This document shows positions 33,121 through 43,597 of a DNA stretch of 64,000 bases, piece by piece. The position numbers and the translations under genes are program-made. The notes below the pieces were generated by a model. The model worked only from the letters and a program-made list of their open reading frames with translations, had not been told where the DNA came from and searched no databases. The stretch lies in the NCBI GenBank assembly GCA_039583875.1, contig CM077150.1, positions 190,220,375 through 190,284,374 of the forward strand, read 5' to 3'. Origin of the DNA: Platanthera guangdongensis (taxonomy: Eukaryota > Streptophyta > Magnoliopsida > Asparagales > Orchidaceae). Each line of letters begins with the position of its first letter. The stretch's first letter is position 1.

Positions 33121-34518
33121 AAGATCGACCCAGAGGTTGTTCCGATCATTCGATCTCTGCAAGATGGAGCACAGGAGGATTATAGTCTACACGACATGAC
33201 TCTACAATTCAAGCATCATATATTTGTTCCCTCTACCGGAGGAATTCGCGAGGGAATTCTACAAGAAGTCCACCAAACAAGATACTTTAATTATCTTGGT
33301 ATGGTCAAGATGTATGTAGACTTGCGCAGGACCATTTATTGGCCTGGGATGAAATGAGACGTCTCTAACTTCGTGGCCCAGTGTCAGACATGTCAAAAGG
33401 TTAAAGCTGAATGTCATAGCCCGGGAGGCCTGTTGCAGCCCATGCCAATACCAGAATGAAAATTTGAAGACGTCTCCATGGACTTCGTCCACGGCCTACC
33501 ATGATCCCGTGCTAGAAACAACTCTATTTGGGTTATTATAGACCGACTTACCAAGGTAGCGTGATTCATTCCAAATCGACAGAGTGATGGAGTTGACATC
33601 TTGGACAGAATGTTTCTAGAACAAGTTGTTTGGTTCCACGGAGTGCCCAAGTCTATCATATCAGATCGTGGCAGGCGTTTCACATCTAAGGAGTGGAGGA
33701 GGGTACAGGCATACTTGGGGACCAAGTTGGCCTTTAGCACCGCCTTCCAGCCACAGACAGATGTGTAGACAGAAAGGACAAACCGGACGATGGAGGATGT
33801 ACTTCGACTATGCATAATAGAACATAGTGAGCCATGGGAACATTGTTACCTATGGTTGAGTTTTCTTACAATAACAACTACTAGTCCAGCATCAAGATGG
33901 CCCCATACAAGGCATTGTATGGGAGACGTTGCCGAACCCCGTTGACTTGGACTCAGGAAGAGGACCCAGAAGCCCTGGGAGTGGCATACATTGATGACAC
34001 TACAGCAGCAATACGGCTAATCCAGGAACGTATACGGGAGGCGTAGAGCTGGCAGGCCAAATATTATGACGCACGACACCTACATGTGGAGTTAAGCGTG
34101 GGGGAAATGGTGTTTTTGAAAATCAAACCCATGCATGGTGTCTTCCAGTTGAGGAAGTAGAAAAGGTTAGATCCCTGCTACATGTGCCCCTATCAGGTGA
34201 TAGAACGCGTTGGCCCTATCGCCTACCGATTATCCCTATCGCCTGAACTGGGAAATCTCCATGATGTGTTTCATATCTCCTCCTTGGGATGAGTTCTCCG
34301 GTAACCAGAGCAGCATCTACCTACACCATAAGTATAACTGCGGTCAGACAGATCCATCCAGATCGAACCAATCAGGATCGTAGGTCATAAAGTGAAGAAA
34401 ATACGTAACAAGACCTTCCCAATGGTCAACATATTATGGTCAAATCACTGACAAGATGAGTACACTTGGGAACAAGAGGCACTTGTTCGCGAAATTCACC
34501 CAGAGCTCTTTTCCCAAG
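33121..34518 (+). pseudogene. pol: gypsy-3 integrase
   Basis: Zinc-binding region (QEVHQTRYFNYLG, CQTCQKVKAEC), core (FEDVSMDFVHGLP, SIISDRGRRFTSKEW, FSTAFQPQTD) and C-terminal part (GNLHDVFHISS, PMVNILWSNH, DEYTWEQEALV, PELFSQ). Stops in the same frame: TGA 33355, TGA 33457, TGA 33502, TGA 33562, TAG 33766, each one transition from an expected Arg, Trp or Gln codon. After about 33840 the frame also shifts. Bases 34519-34585 hold FEQMFEDEN-type 3' sequence and the polypurine tract area before the LTR. Confidence 0.86.
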
Positions 34519-34585
34519 TATGTTACTCTCTCCCCCTACTTCGAGCAAATGTTCGAGGACGAAAATTCTTTTATTTTTATTGGAT

Positions 34586-34858
34586 TGTAACATCCCAACT
34601 TTTATTGGGCCACTAGAACCCTAGTGGGCCTAATAAATGTAACCCAAACCCCTACCCGTGACCCGATAGAAGGTAACTATAGGCAGGAAATAGAGCTAGA
34701 AAACTTCGATTTGAGTTCCGTCTGTTCTTGTGACCTCGTATAGTCAGTACAAGCGCATCGAAAGATGTCATGTGGTGGTGGTAACCATTACTCATAAAAT
34801 GCCACGAGATCCAGACTTTGGATAATGGCCTAGAGAACTCCGATTGGAGTTCTGTCAG
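34586..34858 (+). repeat. gypsy-3 3' LTR, first 273 bp
   Basis: TGTAACATCCCAAC onward matches 21965-22235 closely. It is cut at 34858 by the end of the antisense copia-2 LTR (TGAAAGTTAGGG). Confidence 0.88.
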
Positions 34859-36529
34859 TGAAAGTTAGGGTTAGATCTGATATACTCTAGAGGGGGGGGG
34901 GGTGAATACTGTATCTTTAAACTTTTAAGACTTTTGCTGTAAATAAAAAATCTGTCCTAAGATAAAATATTCTACCACAGGCACATCAAATATGAACTAA
35001 CTATCACAGGCACAACAACCTAACTAGTACAGCCACAGCAAGAGCAAAAGAAAAAGATGGCAACCAGACAACACAAGAATTTTATAGTGGTTCCCAAATC
35101 TGGGTACATCCACTCTTCTACCACCCTGGTAGGAATCCACTTAGGTTTTTGATCAGGTGACTGCCACCAATGAGTTTTTGATTAGGTGCTCAAAAACAAA
35201 TTCCAAGTCTTTTGATCAGGTGACTTGCAACCAGAAATAACTTTTGAAGGGAGTTAAAGAACCATTTTTACAGTGGGGGTGAGAGAGTGATGGTGTCTTC
35301 TTTTTCTCAAATACAACTGAGAAGACTTAGTGGATCTTGATGTTAACAAAGCTCCCCCTAAGATATTGATTTGTTCAGAAAGGTTGGAGCTTTGCTTCAG
35401 GGTGAGTAGGCCTTCAATCCTTTAGCCTTGACCAGAAGATATCCAGGAACTTCTTGATTGATAGAGTTGTTGTGGTCCTTGAAGAATCCTGGAATGAAGA
35501 AGGAAGAAGACTCTTGATTTTGAATGGATGTTCTTGTTCTTTTTCAGCTGCTGTTCTTTCTCTGTTCTAGGGCTTTTTGTTTATTTACTGTTGTATTGCC
35601 CTTTGTATTGCTTGTGCTATTTTAGATTCTTGTTCTCTCAATCACTATCTGTGTGCTTTGTGCTTCTGTGTATTCTAGAAGGAAGAATAAAAATCCTTTT
35701 TATATTTTCCAAGAAATCTTCCTTCTGAATTTTGAATTTCTTCAGCATTGATTACTAACGGCCTTGAGAATGTCTGCATTGATTGACTTCCCCAACTGTC
35801 CCATTGAAAATCGGCAAGCAATAATCCTGATGAAGGCCATGATCAATGCTGCTTCTAATGATAATATTCAGAGAATATTAAGCATTGATTACTCAGGAAT
35901 TATTGCAATAAAATAAGGACAGAGGGAGGAAAAGTCCATGTCTGTAACTACACAGATTTCATCGAGTGAAGAATAGAATTCGTCGACCTGGGTCCTGCGT
36001 TCGTGGAGCTGAGAAGTTATGTTCGTCGACCAGATAATTATTCTTCGTCGACCTGAGATCCAAGATCGTCGACCTAAGAAAAGATAACTACTTTCTCTAG
36101 AACCTTGCCAATTATGTGCATCAAGATCGTCGAGCTGAGATTCTAACTTCGTCGACTGGAGTTCAGTGAAATATTTCTTGGACTTAGAAATGTAGAAGTA
36201 AAGTATCCAGAAATCATCGAACTGAGAATTAAGTTCGTCGACCTGAGAATTAAGTTCGTCGAGCTCAGCTCAGAGAATTATCTCTGAGTTCATCGAGCTG
36301 AGCATGACTTTCGTCGAGCTTAGTTCGACAAACGTCGAACTCATTTCCTGAGTCTTTGAAATTTCTCTAAGACTTGAGTCTTCTGTAGTCTGTAGATAGT
36401 TGGTCCATTCAGTGTTGATTCTAAGGACATGGCCTAAACTGTAGGACACAAACATAAGCCTGGCTATACATGTTGGGTCAAACATCCTAGTTTAGTGAAC
36501 CTATCCCAAATCCAACTAGGGATACAACA
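34859..36529 (-). repeat. copia-2 3' LTR
   Basis: 1671 bp, shorter than the copia-1 LTRs. Palindrome half-sites TTCGTCGA, GTCGACC and TCGTCGAG fill 35960-36340, which is 190-570 bp from the LTR start. The GTGTCGACAC set of copia-1 is absent. A G-run (CCCCCCCCC on the minus strand) lies near the end, as in copia-1. Confidence 0.88.
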
Positions 36530-36708
36530 ATCTCCCACTATTTAGGTGAGGTCACTAAATCAGACACAAAATATTCACAAAGTAAGAAAACATATATCTG
36601 GCAGGAAATTTTAAAATATGCAGAAGATATATATGTACAGAAAGCTTTGTATCAAGAATATAAACAGACAGTTTTTAAAATAATCAAAGAGACTAAACAG
36701 TTTAAAGT

Positions 36709-38610
36709 TTATTTTTTCTTCTTGGGATCCTTTGGCTTAACCTCCTTAGCTTTGTCACCGGGCAGTGTAAATTTGATTTCCCTTTTTGGGTTTGTTGCTC
36801 GATTTTTTGTCATTGTCATATCAACAGCTCCAATAATATTAAGGGAGGTAGCCCTTAGGCACTACAGCTTCTGGATGCAGTTTCATATGGTCATCATCAT
36901 CAAAAACAATTTTAGCTTTAGCAAACCTGTTGAGTTCTTCCTTCCTGTATTTGGACGTTGTAGTGTATTCAGAGGGATCCATCCCTTCTGCTTTTGCTTT
37001 GTTAATCATGGATAGGCCAACCAATTCTTGGAATCTGGCCATCCTTACAGTGGTAGCTGTTTCTGGATCTTCAAAAGGTACAGGAGGGGAGGCAGGTCTC
37101 ATTGGGCTTTCAACTTTCTGATGTTCAGTGACTTGTTATTGTTGTTGTTGATGATGTTGTTTGTCTGATGAATAGTGCCTCTGTTGGCTGCTTCCTGAAG
37201 AAGAAGATCTACCCTGCTGTCTTTGATATATTTGATAATGGGTAGACCTTTGTGATGAAGTGCCTGAAGCACCAGCAACAGGTGGAGGAGGAGGGCCTTT
37301 CATGAATCTTTGAGGAGAAGGTGAATATTTCCTACTTTTCTTTCTCTTTCTGTTGGTTCTTGGACAGCCACATCCATGCTGGCATGTCCTTGTAAGGTGT
37401 GATTTTCTAAAGTATAAAAATAGGGAGTATAATTTGTTGGATTTGGTTTTGGAGCAGGAGGTTGTCGGGCTTTCCTCTTCTTGGAAACTTTCTCCTTATA
37501 CACATCATCAGAATCCTCTTCATCATCCTCATCATCAAAAGAGTCTTGAGGATTATCATATAGTGCATTAATCTCTTTTAGAGCCTCTGCAGATATCACG
37601 GGTTTTTCTGGCTGGGAAGGAGCTGGAGGAGGAGCTGGATCTGGAGAACTGTACACATCACTGCTATCAGCAAATGATTTATTTTCTTCATTCTCTTCTT
37701 CTATATCAGCCATGATCAATTCATCAAGATCAGGCATTGGGGAGTCATCCGTAACAAAAGTTTCTGCAGAAATGTCTTTGGGAGTGGATGCAACAATGAG
37801 GGAATCAGATTTTGGTGGAGATGGAATGGTTGGAGCCTCTATAGTAGCAAACCTAGCCTTTAGTTTCTTGTAAACCTTGGGGCTTATTGGTGAGTTGTAG
37901 GGGACTATAGCCAAAGATGGCTTTATGCAGTCTTCTAGCAGAAAGTTCAAAAGAACTATATCAAAAATGCCCAACAAATTTAAAAGATCAACTATGGGAT
38001 TTATAATATAATCACCAACAGTGTCTATCTCGCCAGAACAGACTAATCCATATCAGTATCTGATTCTATTAAATCTATTATGTCAGAAGGATCTACTACA
38101 TCTTCTGAGGAGTCAGTCATGAAAGAATCAAGTTCTGCTGCTGTTGTTGCTTCTGCTTCTTCTGCTGCTGCTACTGTTGCTATTTCTGCTGCTACATTCA
38201 CTTGAACTTCTTCATCATGAAGCATCTCCCCCTGACTGGCTGCAGAAGGTCCTGGAGCCAGTCCCCAGAAGAAGCGATAGGGGATAGAGCAGCAACTATG
38301 ACAGAGAGATTTTTGAAGGAAGCAGTGAGAGGAGCTAGAGCATTAGTTCGAAGATGTTAAAGAGTGGGAGAGATGAAAGAAAGCAAATCCTTAGCAATAT
38401 AATAGAAATTTAAATAAAGGATTTCTGGAGCAATGGAGGAGTAGTGATTGTGGTTTTCATAATTTGAACAAATAGAAAATGCACTACACATATCTTGGTG
38501 TGTGTGGTCAAGTGCAGAAGATGAAATTTCAGTTGTGGGGATGGATTCTTGATGTGGGGATGATGGGGGAATCACGAGATTGAATGTGTGGGAGGAGAGA
38601 AAGGTGTTAG
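36709..38610 (-). pseudogene. copia-2 ORF3, partial
   Basis: Homologue of copia-1 ORF3. From N to C: a Pro/Ser-rich piece (IPPSSPHQESIPTTEIS near 38560), an acidic and Ala-rich piece (38225-38043), SPMPDLDELIMADIEEE, INALYDNPQDSFDDEDDEED, RKARQPPAPKPNP, then MARFQELVGLSMINKAKAEG and MKLHPEAVVPKG, and finally a Lys-rich end at the TAA 36711-36709. Several stops and at least two frameshifts break it (for example around 38030, 37330 and 36840). The N-terminal domain lies beyond the insertion at 38611. Bases 36530-36708 are 3' untranslated sequence. Confidence 0.82.
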
Positions 38611-39210
38611 TGTTGAAGCCAAAAATGACCTCAACGGGAGTTCAAAACAGGGGTGCAGCCAATACCTACTTCTCTCAAGTCGTAACCCTCGACTAGATTC
38701 AAAGGTACCTGTACTGACCCAAAGCCTCAACAGGGAGGTCCCACCTCACACCCGGAAGATCTCTGAGAGCTTCCCCTCCAAAGCCAAAAGCTGTGCTAGG
38801 AGCTCCTCAGAAAGCACTGGAAGTTGGAAGATTATGAAAGCTTGCCTTCTAAGGAGCCCTTATGGGTCTATTTATAGCTTTTGCTGACCTGAGATTACTG
38901 AAATACCCTTAGTTGACATGCCAATAGCCAAATCCCGTTGTTTATCCTGAGTGTAATTAGGTCATTTTACCTAGGGCACTGGGACCCACCCGGCGAGATC
39001 TCTGAGCCGAGAGCCCTCCGCAAAGAGCACGACGCAAGCGGTCTCGCCTGCTTACTGACGAGAGCTCCTTCGAGACAGGATCCTGGCGCAAGCGTGAACG
39101 TTCCCGCCCCACTTAGTGCGAGAAATTCTTTAGGGTGGGAACTCCTCTGTCTAGCCTAATCCTGACCGTTGGTGCCTCCTGGTCTGACTCAGCGAATATG
39201 GGGTTTTACA
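38611..39210 (-). repeat. Element E 3' LTR
   Basis: 600 bp. On the minus strand it starts TGTAAAACCCCATATTCG at 39210 and ends TTGGCTTCAACA at 38611. A good polypurine tract precedes it on that strand (AAAATAGAGGGGATTG, 39211-39226). A minus-strand TATA, CTATAAATAG, lies at 38877-38868. This identifies E as an antisense LTR element with its 3' end on the left. It interrupts copia-2. The other LTR is outside the window. Confidence 0.8.
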
Positions 39211-39322
39211 CAATCCCCTCTATTTTTGAGCTAGCTCTGTGCTCGAAAAGACACATCCAACCCATAAATATTCGCTGAGCACGGGTCAACATCAGGGAAT
39301 CTTTTGGTGGGTCGTACCGTGC

Positions 39323-39334
39323 CTATATATATAT
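39323..39334 (+). promoter_or_regulatory. TATA box of the plus-strand gene in E
   Basis: CTATATATATATG about 70 bp before ATG 39405, on the strand opposite to the element's own pol direction. Bases 39227-39404 hold nothing else recognised. Confidence 0.55.
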
Positions 39335-39939
39335 GTGCTCGTAGACTACCATAATTCTGCCCTCAAATCGTCATTCATCGCCTGAGTTCTCGCCTCCTCT
39401 CGCGATGCATACCAAGCGCGCCGACAAACCGCTTCCGCGGGATCTTCAAGACCCCATCGATGCGGCATAAGCACGAGCCAAGGCTAACCGCGCCTTGGTT
39501 GCCCCCTGGCTGGCGAGAAAGTCGTCAGCCGTTGAGCCTTCTCAACCAAAGAAGAAAAAGAAGAAGGCGAAGGTGGTCCAGCGAGACCTGCCTCACGATA
39601 ACAGGAGCCCGCTTATTCTGAACCCAAGCCACGCGGATGATCCCTCTCCGCAGAAGGTATGTCTGACTCGCTAATCATTGAATCCACTAGTTGCATATGG
39701 GGGATGACTTGTAGCTGACGCGATACTTCTCGCAGGAAACGATTCCCGATGACGTCAGGTCCCCGTGGGAGCCCTTGGACTCATCCTCTCGTCCTCCTGA
39801 GAATCAACGGCGGGTCTCGGAGGTCGCTCCTCCGCCTGACTCCTCGAGGACTGTAGGTATCTTTTCCACTCTCGCTCTTAACTCAAGTCTCAGAACGCTG
39901 AATTGTCTTCCCGCAGCACCAGCTTCCGCCCAACCGGGT

Positions 39940-39944
39940 CTCGC
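39940..39944. repeat. gypsy-4 target duplication, left
   Basis: CTCGC before TGTAAGACCCCC; repeated at 60464-60468. Confidence 0.93.
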
Positions 39945-40599
39945 TGTAAGACCCCCCCCCCCCCTCCCGGATCCCAAAACACGGCACGAAGGGGGAGTCT
40001 TATGCCCGGAACAGCCGCCTTGCGGTAGCATTAGCAAACGGGCTAACCTGTACCACAAGACGCCTATTCCGTTGGCTACAACAATATCAATATATCATGC
40101 CAACCCAACCAAGTATAAGAAGTAAGAGAAGTCAAAATCCACACTAAGTATATAATGTCCAAAACATCAATAAGGAGAAGCTAAACATGCTTCTACAATA
40201 TATCAGAGTACAGCTAACCATTGCCCAAACGGGCTACATCAGAGTAATCAAAATACTAACATCAGTAACCGATGGTATCGACGGCACCGTCACCTCAGGC
40301 CCTATCGTCCTTGCCTGGCTGTCCTGCTGCGTAGTCTGTGTCTGCTCTACCTGCGGCGTGACCTCCTAAAAAGGAAGACGTAGCAACTATTAGTCAAAAC
40401 GACTAAGTGGTTTCACATCCGCTTCCCCGGCGACACCTCAACACCGGCGGGAAAAGGAAACAAGAGTACAATAAAAAATAAGTATAAGAGTGCGACAGGC
40501 AGGTGTCAAGGTACATGAGTATAAATCTATAATCTAGTAGTTCTACAAAGCTAACAATGTATAATAACAGGTGTAAGGAAATCCACAGCAGGTAAGTAA

Positions 40600-40699
40600 C
40601 TTAACTTATAAGGATGCCCATACAAGCTTATAAGTTAAGGATCAGTTTGCATAAAGTAACTCATCGTATAAGAGTGCCCATACAAACTTATACGATGAG
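40600..40699 (-). repeat. Twin stem-loops, LTR A copy
   Basis: Two adjacent perfect hairpins. First, 40600-40639: 13-base arms CTTAACTTATAAG/CTTATAAGTTAAG. Second, 40660-40699: 13-base arms CTCATCGTATAAG/CTTATACGATGAG. The 14-base loops are nearly the same (GATGCCCATACAAG and AGTGCCCATACAAA). They lie in the transcribed R/U5 part. Confidence 0.88.
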
Positions 40700-42879
40700 G
40701 ATCTTGTTATGTATGATATGCAATGACTCGCCCATGCTCATACGCATGCAACCGCTATGTCGACATAGACCATTAGTTCCCACTTTTCGAGCAGGTAGCT
40801 AACCTCTCAGACATCAGCCGCCGTGGCCAGGCGGTGAAAGTAGAGCGTGCGTCACTACTACTAGGCGGGTATCCACACTACTTCACCTAGGCCTCTGTAC
40901 GCCTCAACGCTAAGAACACAACATCGGAGCCCATGCGTACTATGGCCCAGCGGGAGCCTCGGGTAGATGTGCACCGAGGACCAAGCCCCGAACTGACCTT
41001 GTGTGACCCGGAAGGAGCCTCGGAGTGAGCACGAGGACCAAGCCCAACCGTTCAATTGGCACGGAAGGAGCCCTGGGACGTGAACACCGAGGTCCAAGCC
41101 CAACCGCCCAAAGTCTAACTGTCAACTCCCGTCAGTGTGACGACTGGCGAGCCCATAGACCTGCCACACTATCCTTAAACCAAGATTACGACACCGCGTG
41201 TCGACTCACACCGCATGCAATTCCACAATACTGTGGCATGGAAGGAGACTCGAAGAAAGCACAAGGACCAAGCCCAACCATCCACCGGCACGGAAGGGCC
41301 CCCGGGACATGAATACCGAGGACAACCCAACCGTCCAACTATACCCATTTCCAGATTTCCCAACTAGTGACGGTCAACACCGCACCTTCAAACTCCCACA
41401 ACACTACCCATAGGGAGAGAACACTCTAGTATTGGACTACCAAATCCAATCCGCTATTCAACATTCACATGGCCATGAGTTATCCTTCTATACGTCATTT
41501 CAAGTGATTTCAACCTATTATATCAAGATGCACATGTATAACAATCTACTAACTTCTAACAAGCCAAATCATTCAAGTAGACTAACTTACAATTTGATCA
41601 CATGGAATCCGATTAATAATCTTCATCAATTATGCAACTAAATTAATTATTCATAAGAGTTTATCCAAGCCTCAAGATTACCTGCGATATTAATTTCATC
41701 GAATCCAAATCCATATGTTATAAACCCAGATTTTTAAGTGCAGGAATAATCTAGACAGCGATTTCAACCGGAGATTCCCGAAGCTTCATGAATCCGGTGA
41801 TGATGTGTAACCCCTCGATGGAAAGGTATTTTCATGGACTACAACTTTCATATTCAGACCTCAACCCAGCTTTGAAATTACCCTATTTGAAATCAGACCC
41901 GAAGTCCGATGCGTACAGAACACAATTTCGACATGCAGGATTTGCCGAACATCAAATTCGTTCAGACTTTCCCGTGGCTACATACTTCGCTTGATGTCAT
42001 GCAGCCACTCATTGGAAAGGTATTTTCAAGGGCTTCAACTTTCGTGTTTTGCCGAAAGCCCAGATCTGGCCATATCCCACCTAAACATGGCCACGAAGTT
42101 CGCTGCGCGCAGAATACAGATTCTGCACGCATCTTAAGGCGGAATGAACGGCATCGGTTCGTCTTCCTCCTCAAGGCGATCTTCCCAATCATTCCAGAAA
42201 ACCTCCTACCTTATTCAATCTCAAGAGGCCAACACCCTTCACGAGACCATCCCTAAAATCACATAGAAGAAGGGCGTGGTTGAAGAGATCTAAAATCTAG
42301 GACACAAGTCCTAGCATGGCCTTTCCTAGAAAACTTTCCTCTCCATCAAGACTCTCTTGAGTTGATGTCTCGCCTAGGAAAATAACTATAGATCTAGCAC
42401 CAAGGGAGAGGGTAGGAAACTCACATCATTTCCAGCGGTTCCATTTCCGGCCATAGACCTTGTGATTCTTCGCGGCGGCATCCTCTCTATTACGGCGATG
42501 CCAGATCTCCTTCCCTAGATCTTCCTCCAGCAAACTCCCTTCTTCACAAGACTTCTCTCAAAAAATACGGCTGGGAAGAAGAGTGAAACGGCTAGGGTTT
42601 TCCACTATTCCTTATATATATAATGTGACATGGGTAGGGACACGCCCGTGTCCTTACCCGTGTCCCGCTCAAGCGAAGCGTTTCAGGCGGTTACAATGCC
42701 GATTGAATACTCGACACGACGGACACGCCCTGGTCACGACCATAGTCACGCCCGTGACACCGGGCGTGATGCCTATCGTCGATCGGGATTCGTCGAACTC
42801 AACTAAAATCGTCGAACGTAGAACACGCCCAGGTCACGCCTATGGTCACGCCCATAGTCACGCCCGTGACATGGGGCAT

Positions 42880-43370
42880 GTAACCCTCTAACTCAAGAAC
42901 TAACCACCTACTCGAGTACCTTAAGCTCCTACTCGAGTATCTTAAGTCACGCCCCTGGGTCACGCTCGTGACCGAGGGCGTGTAACCCAATTTACTCGAG
43001 TGATTTGAAAACTACTCGAGTAACCGTGGCGGCTACTCGAGTACCTTCAGTCACGCCCCTGGGTCACGCCCGTGACCCAGGGCATATCACCCAATTTTAC
43101 TCGAGTAACGTCGGCAGTTACTCAAGTACCTTAGTCACGCCCCTGGGTCACGCCCCGTGTCACCCGATTTTACTCGAGTACTTGAAACCTACTCGAGTAA
43201 CCTCGGCAGTTACTCGAGTACCTTAGTCACGCGCCTGGGTCACGCCCGTGACCCAGGGCGTTTCACCTGATTTTACTCGAGTACTTGAAACCTACTCTAG
43301 TAACCTCGGCAGTTACTCGAGTACTTGATTCACGCCCCTGGGTCACGCCCGTGACCCAGGGCGTATAACG
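42880..43370. repeat. U3 palindrome array, LTR A
   Basis: Five copies of a ~38-bp inverted repeat with arms CCCCTGGGTCACG/CGTGACCCAGGG, starting at about 42946, 43050, 43134, 43226 and 43329, separated by two or three TACTCGAGTA palindromes. One unit is shortened compared with LTR B. Confidence 0.92.
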
Positions 43371-43597
43371 TACTTTGGACTAACTTCTCTAGACCACAAA
43401 AGCCGTCCCTTTTTCCTCCACTTTCCTGAACTCAAGCCTGCCCTCCTGACCCAAAACTCGCACGGGGGGGGGGGGGGGGGGGGGGGGCCTAGCTCGAATC
43501 GGGACATTACAAATCCTATAAACAAAATAAAAGATTTTGTCCCCGAAATCAGGCTAGGGCTATGGGGAAGACAAGCATACAGAAAATAAATATGCTT

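Larger units (their letters stand above)
21965..34858 (+). mobile_element. gypsy-3, nested and truncated
   Basis: Ty3/gypsy element in plus orientation: 5' LTR 21965-26185, primer site, gag, a solo LTR insertion (27543-30971), protease, reverse transcriptase, RNase H, integrase, and 273 bp of 3' LTR starting at 34586 (TGTAACATCCCAAC, same as 21965). The rest of the 3' LTR is displaced by copia-2. Pol is in one frame throughout and is damaged only by stops. Confidence 0.9.
34859..38610 (-). mobile_element. copia-2, antisense 3' part of a copia-1 relative
   Basis: Read on the minus strand: end of an ORF3 (38610-36709), a purine tract TAGTGGGAGAT (36530-36540) and a 3' LTR (36529-34859) starting TGTTGTATCCCTAG and ending CTAACTTTCA. 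The LTR start matches copia-1 at many positions, as does ORF3, so the two are related subfamilies. The rest of the element is beyond the insertion of element E at 38611. Confidence 0.88.
39945..43511 (-). repeat. gypsy-4 LTR A
   Basis: 3567 bp; plus-strand ends TGTAAGACCCCC and GACATTACA. On the sense (minus) strand: U3 with palindrome array 42880-43370, TATA 42624-42611, then a very long R/U5 of about 2.6 kb with five repeats of GGAGCCTCGG...CCGAGGACC (40930-41340; each can fold by CCTCGG/CCGAGG pairing) and the twin stem-loops (40600-40699). A 24-base G-run lies at 43464-43487 and a 13-base C-run near 39952. It is the 3' LTR of internal 1. Confidence 0.92.
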
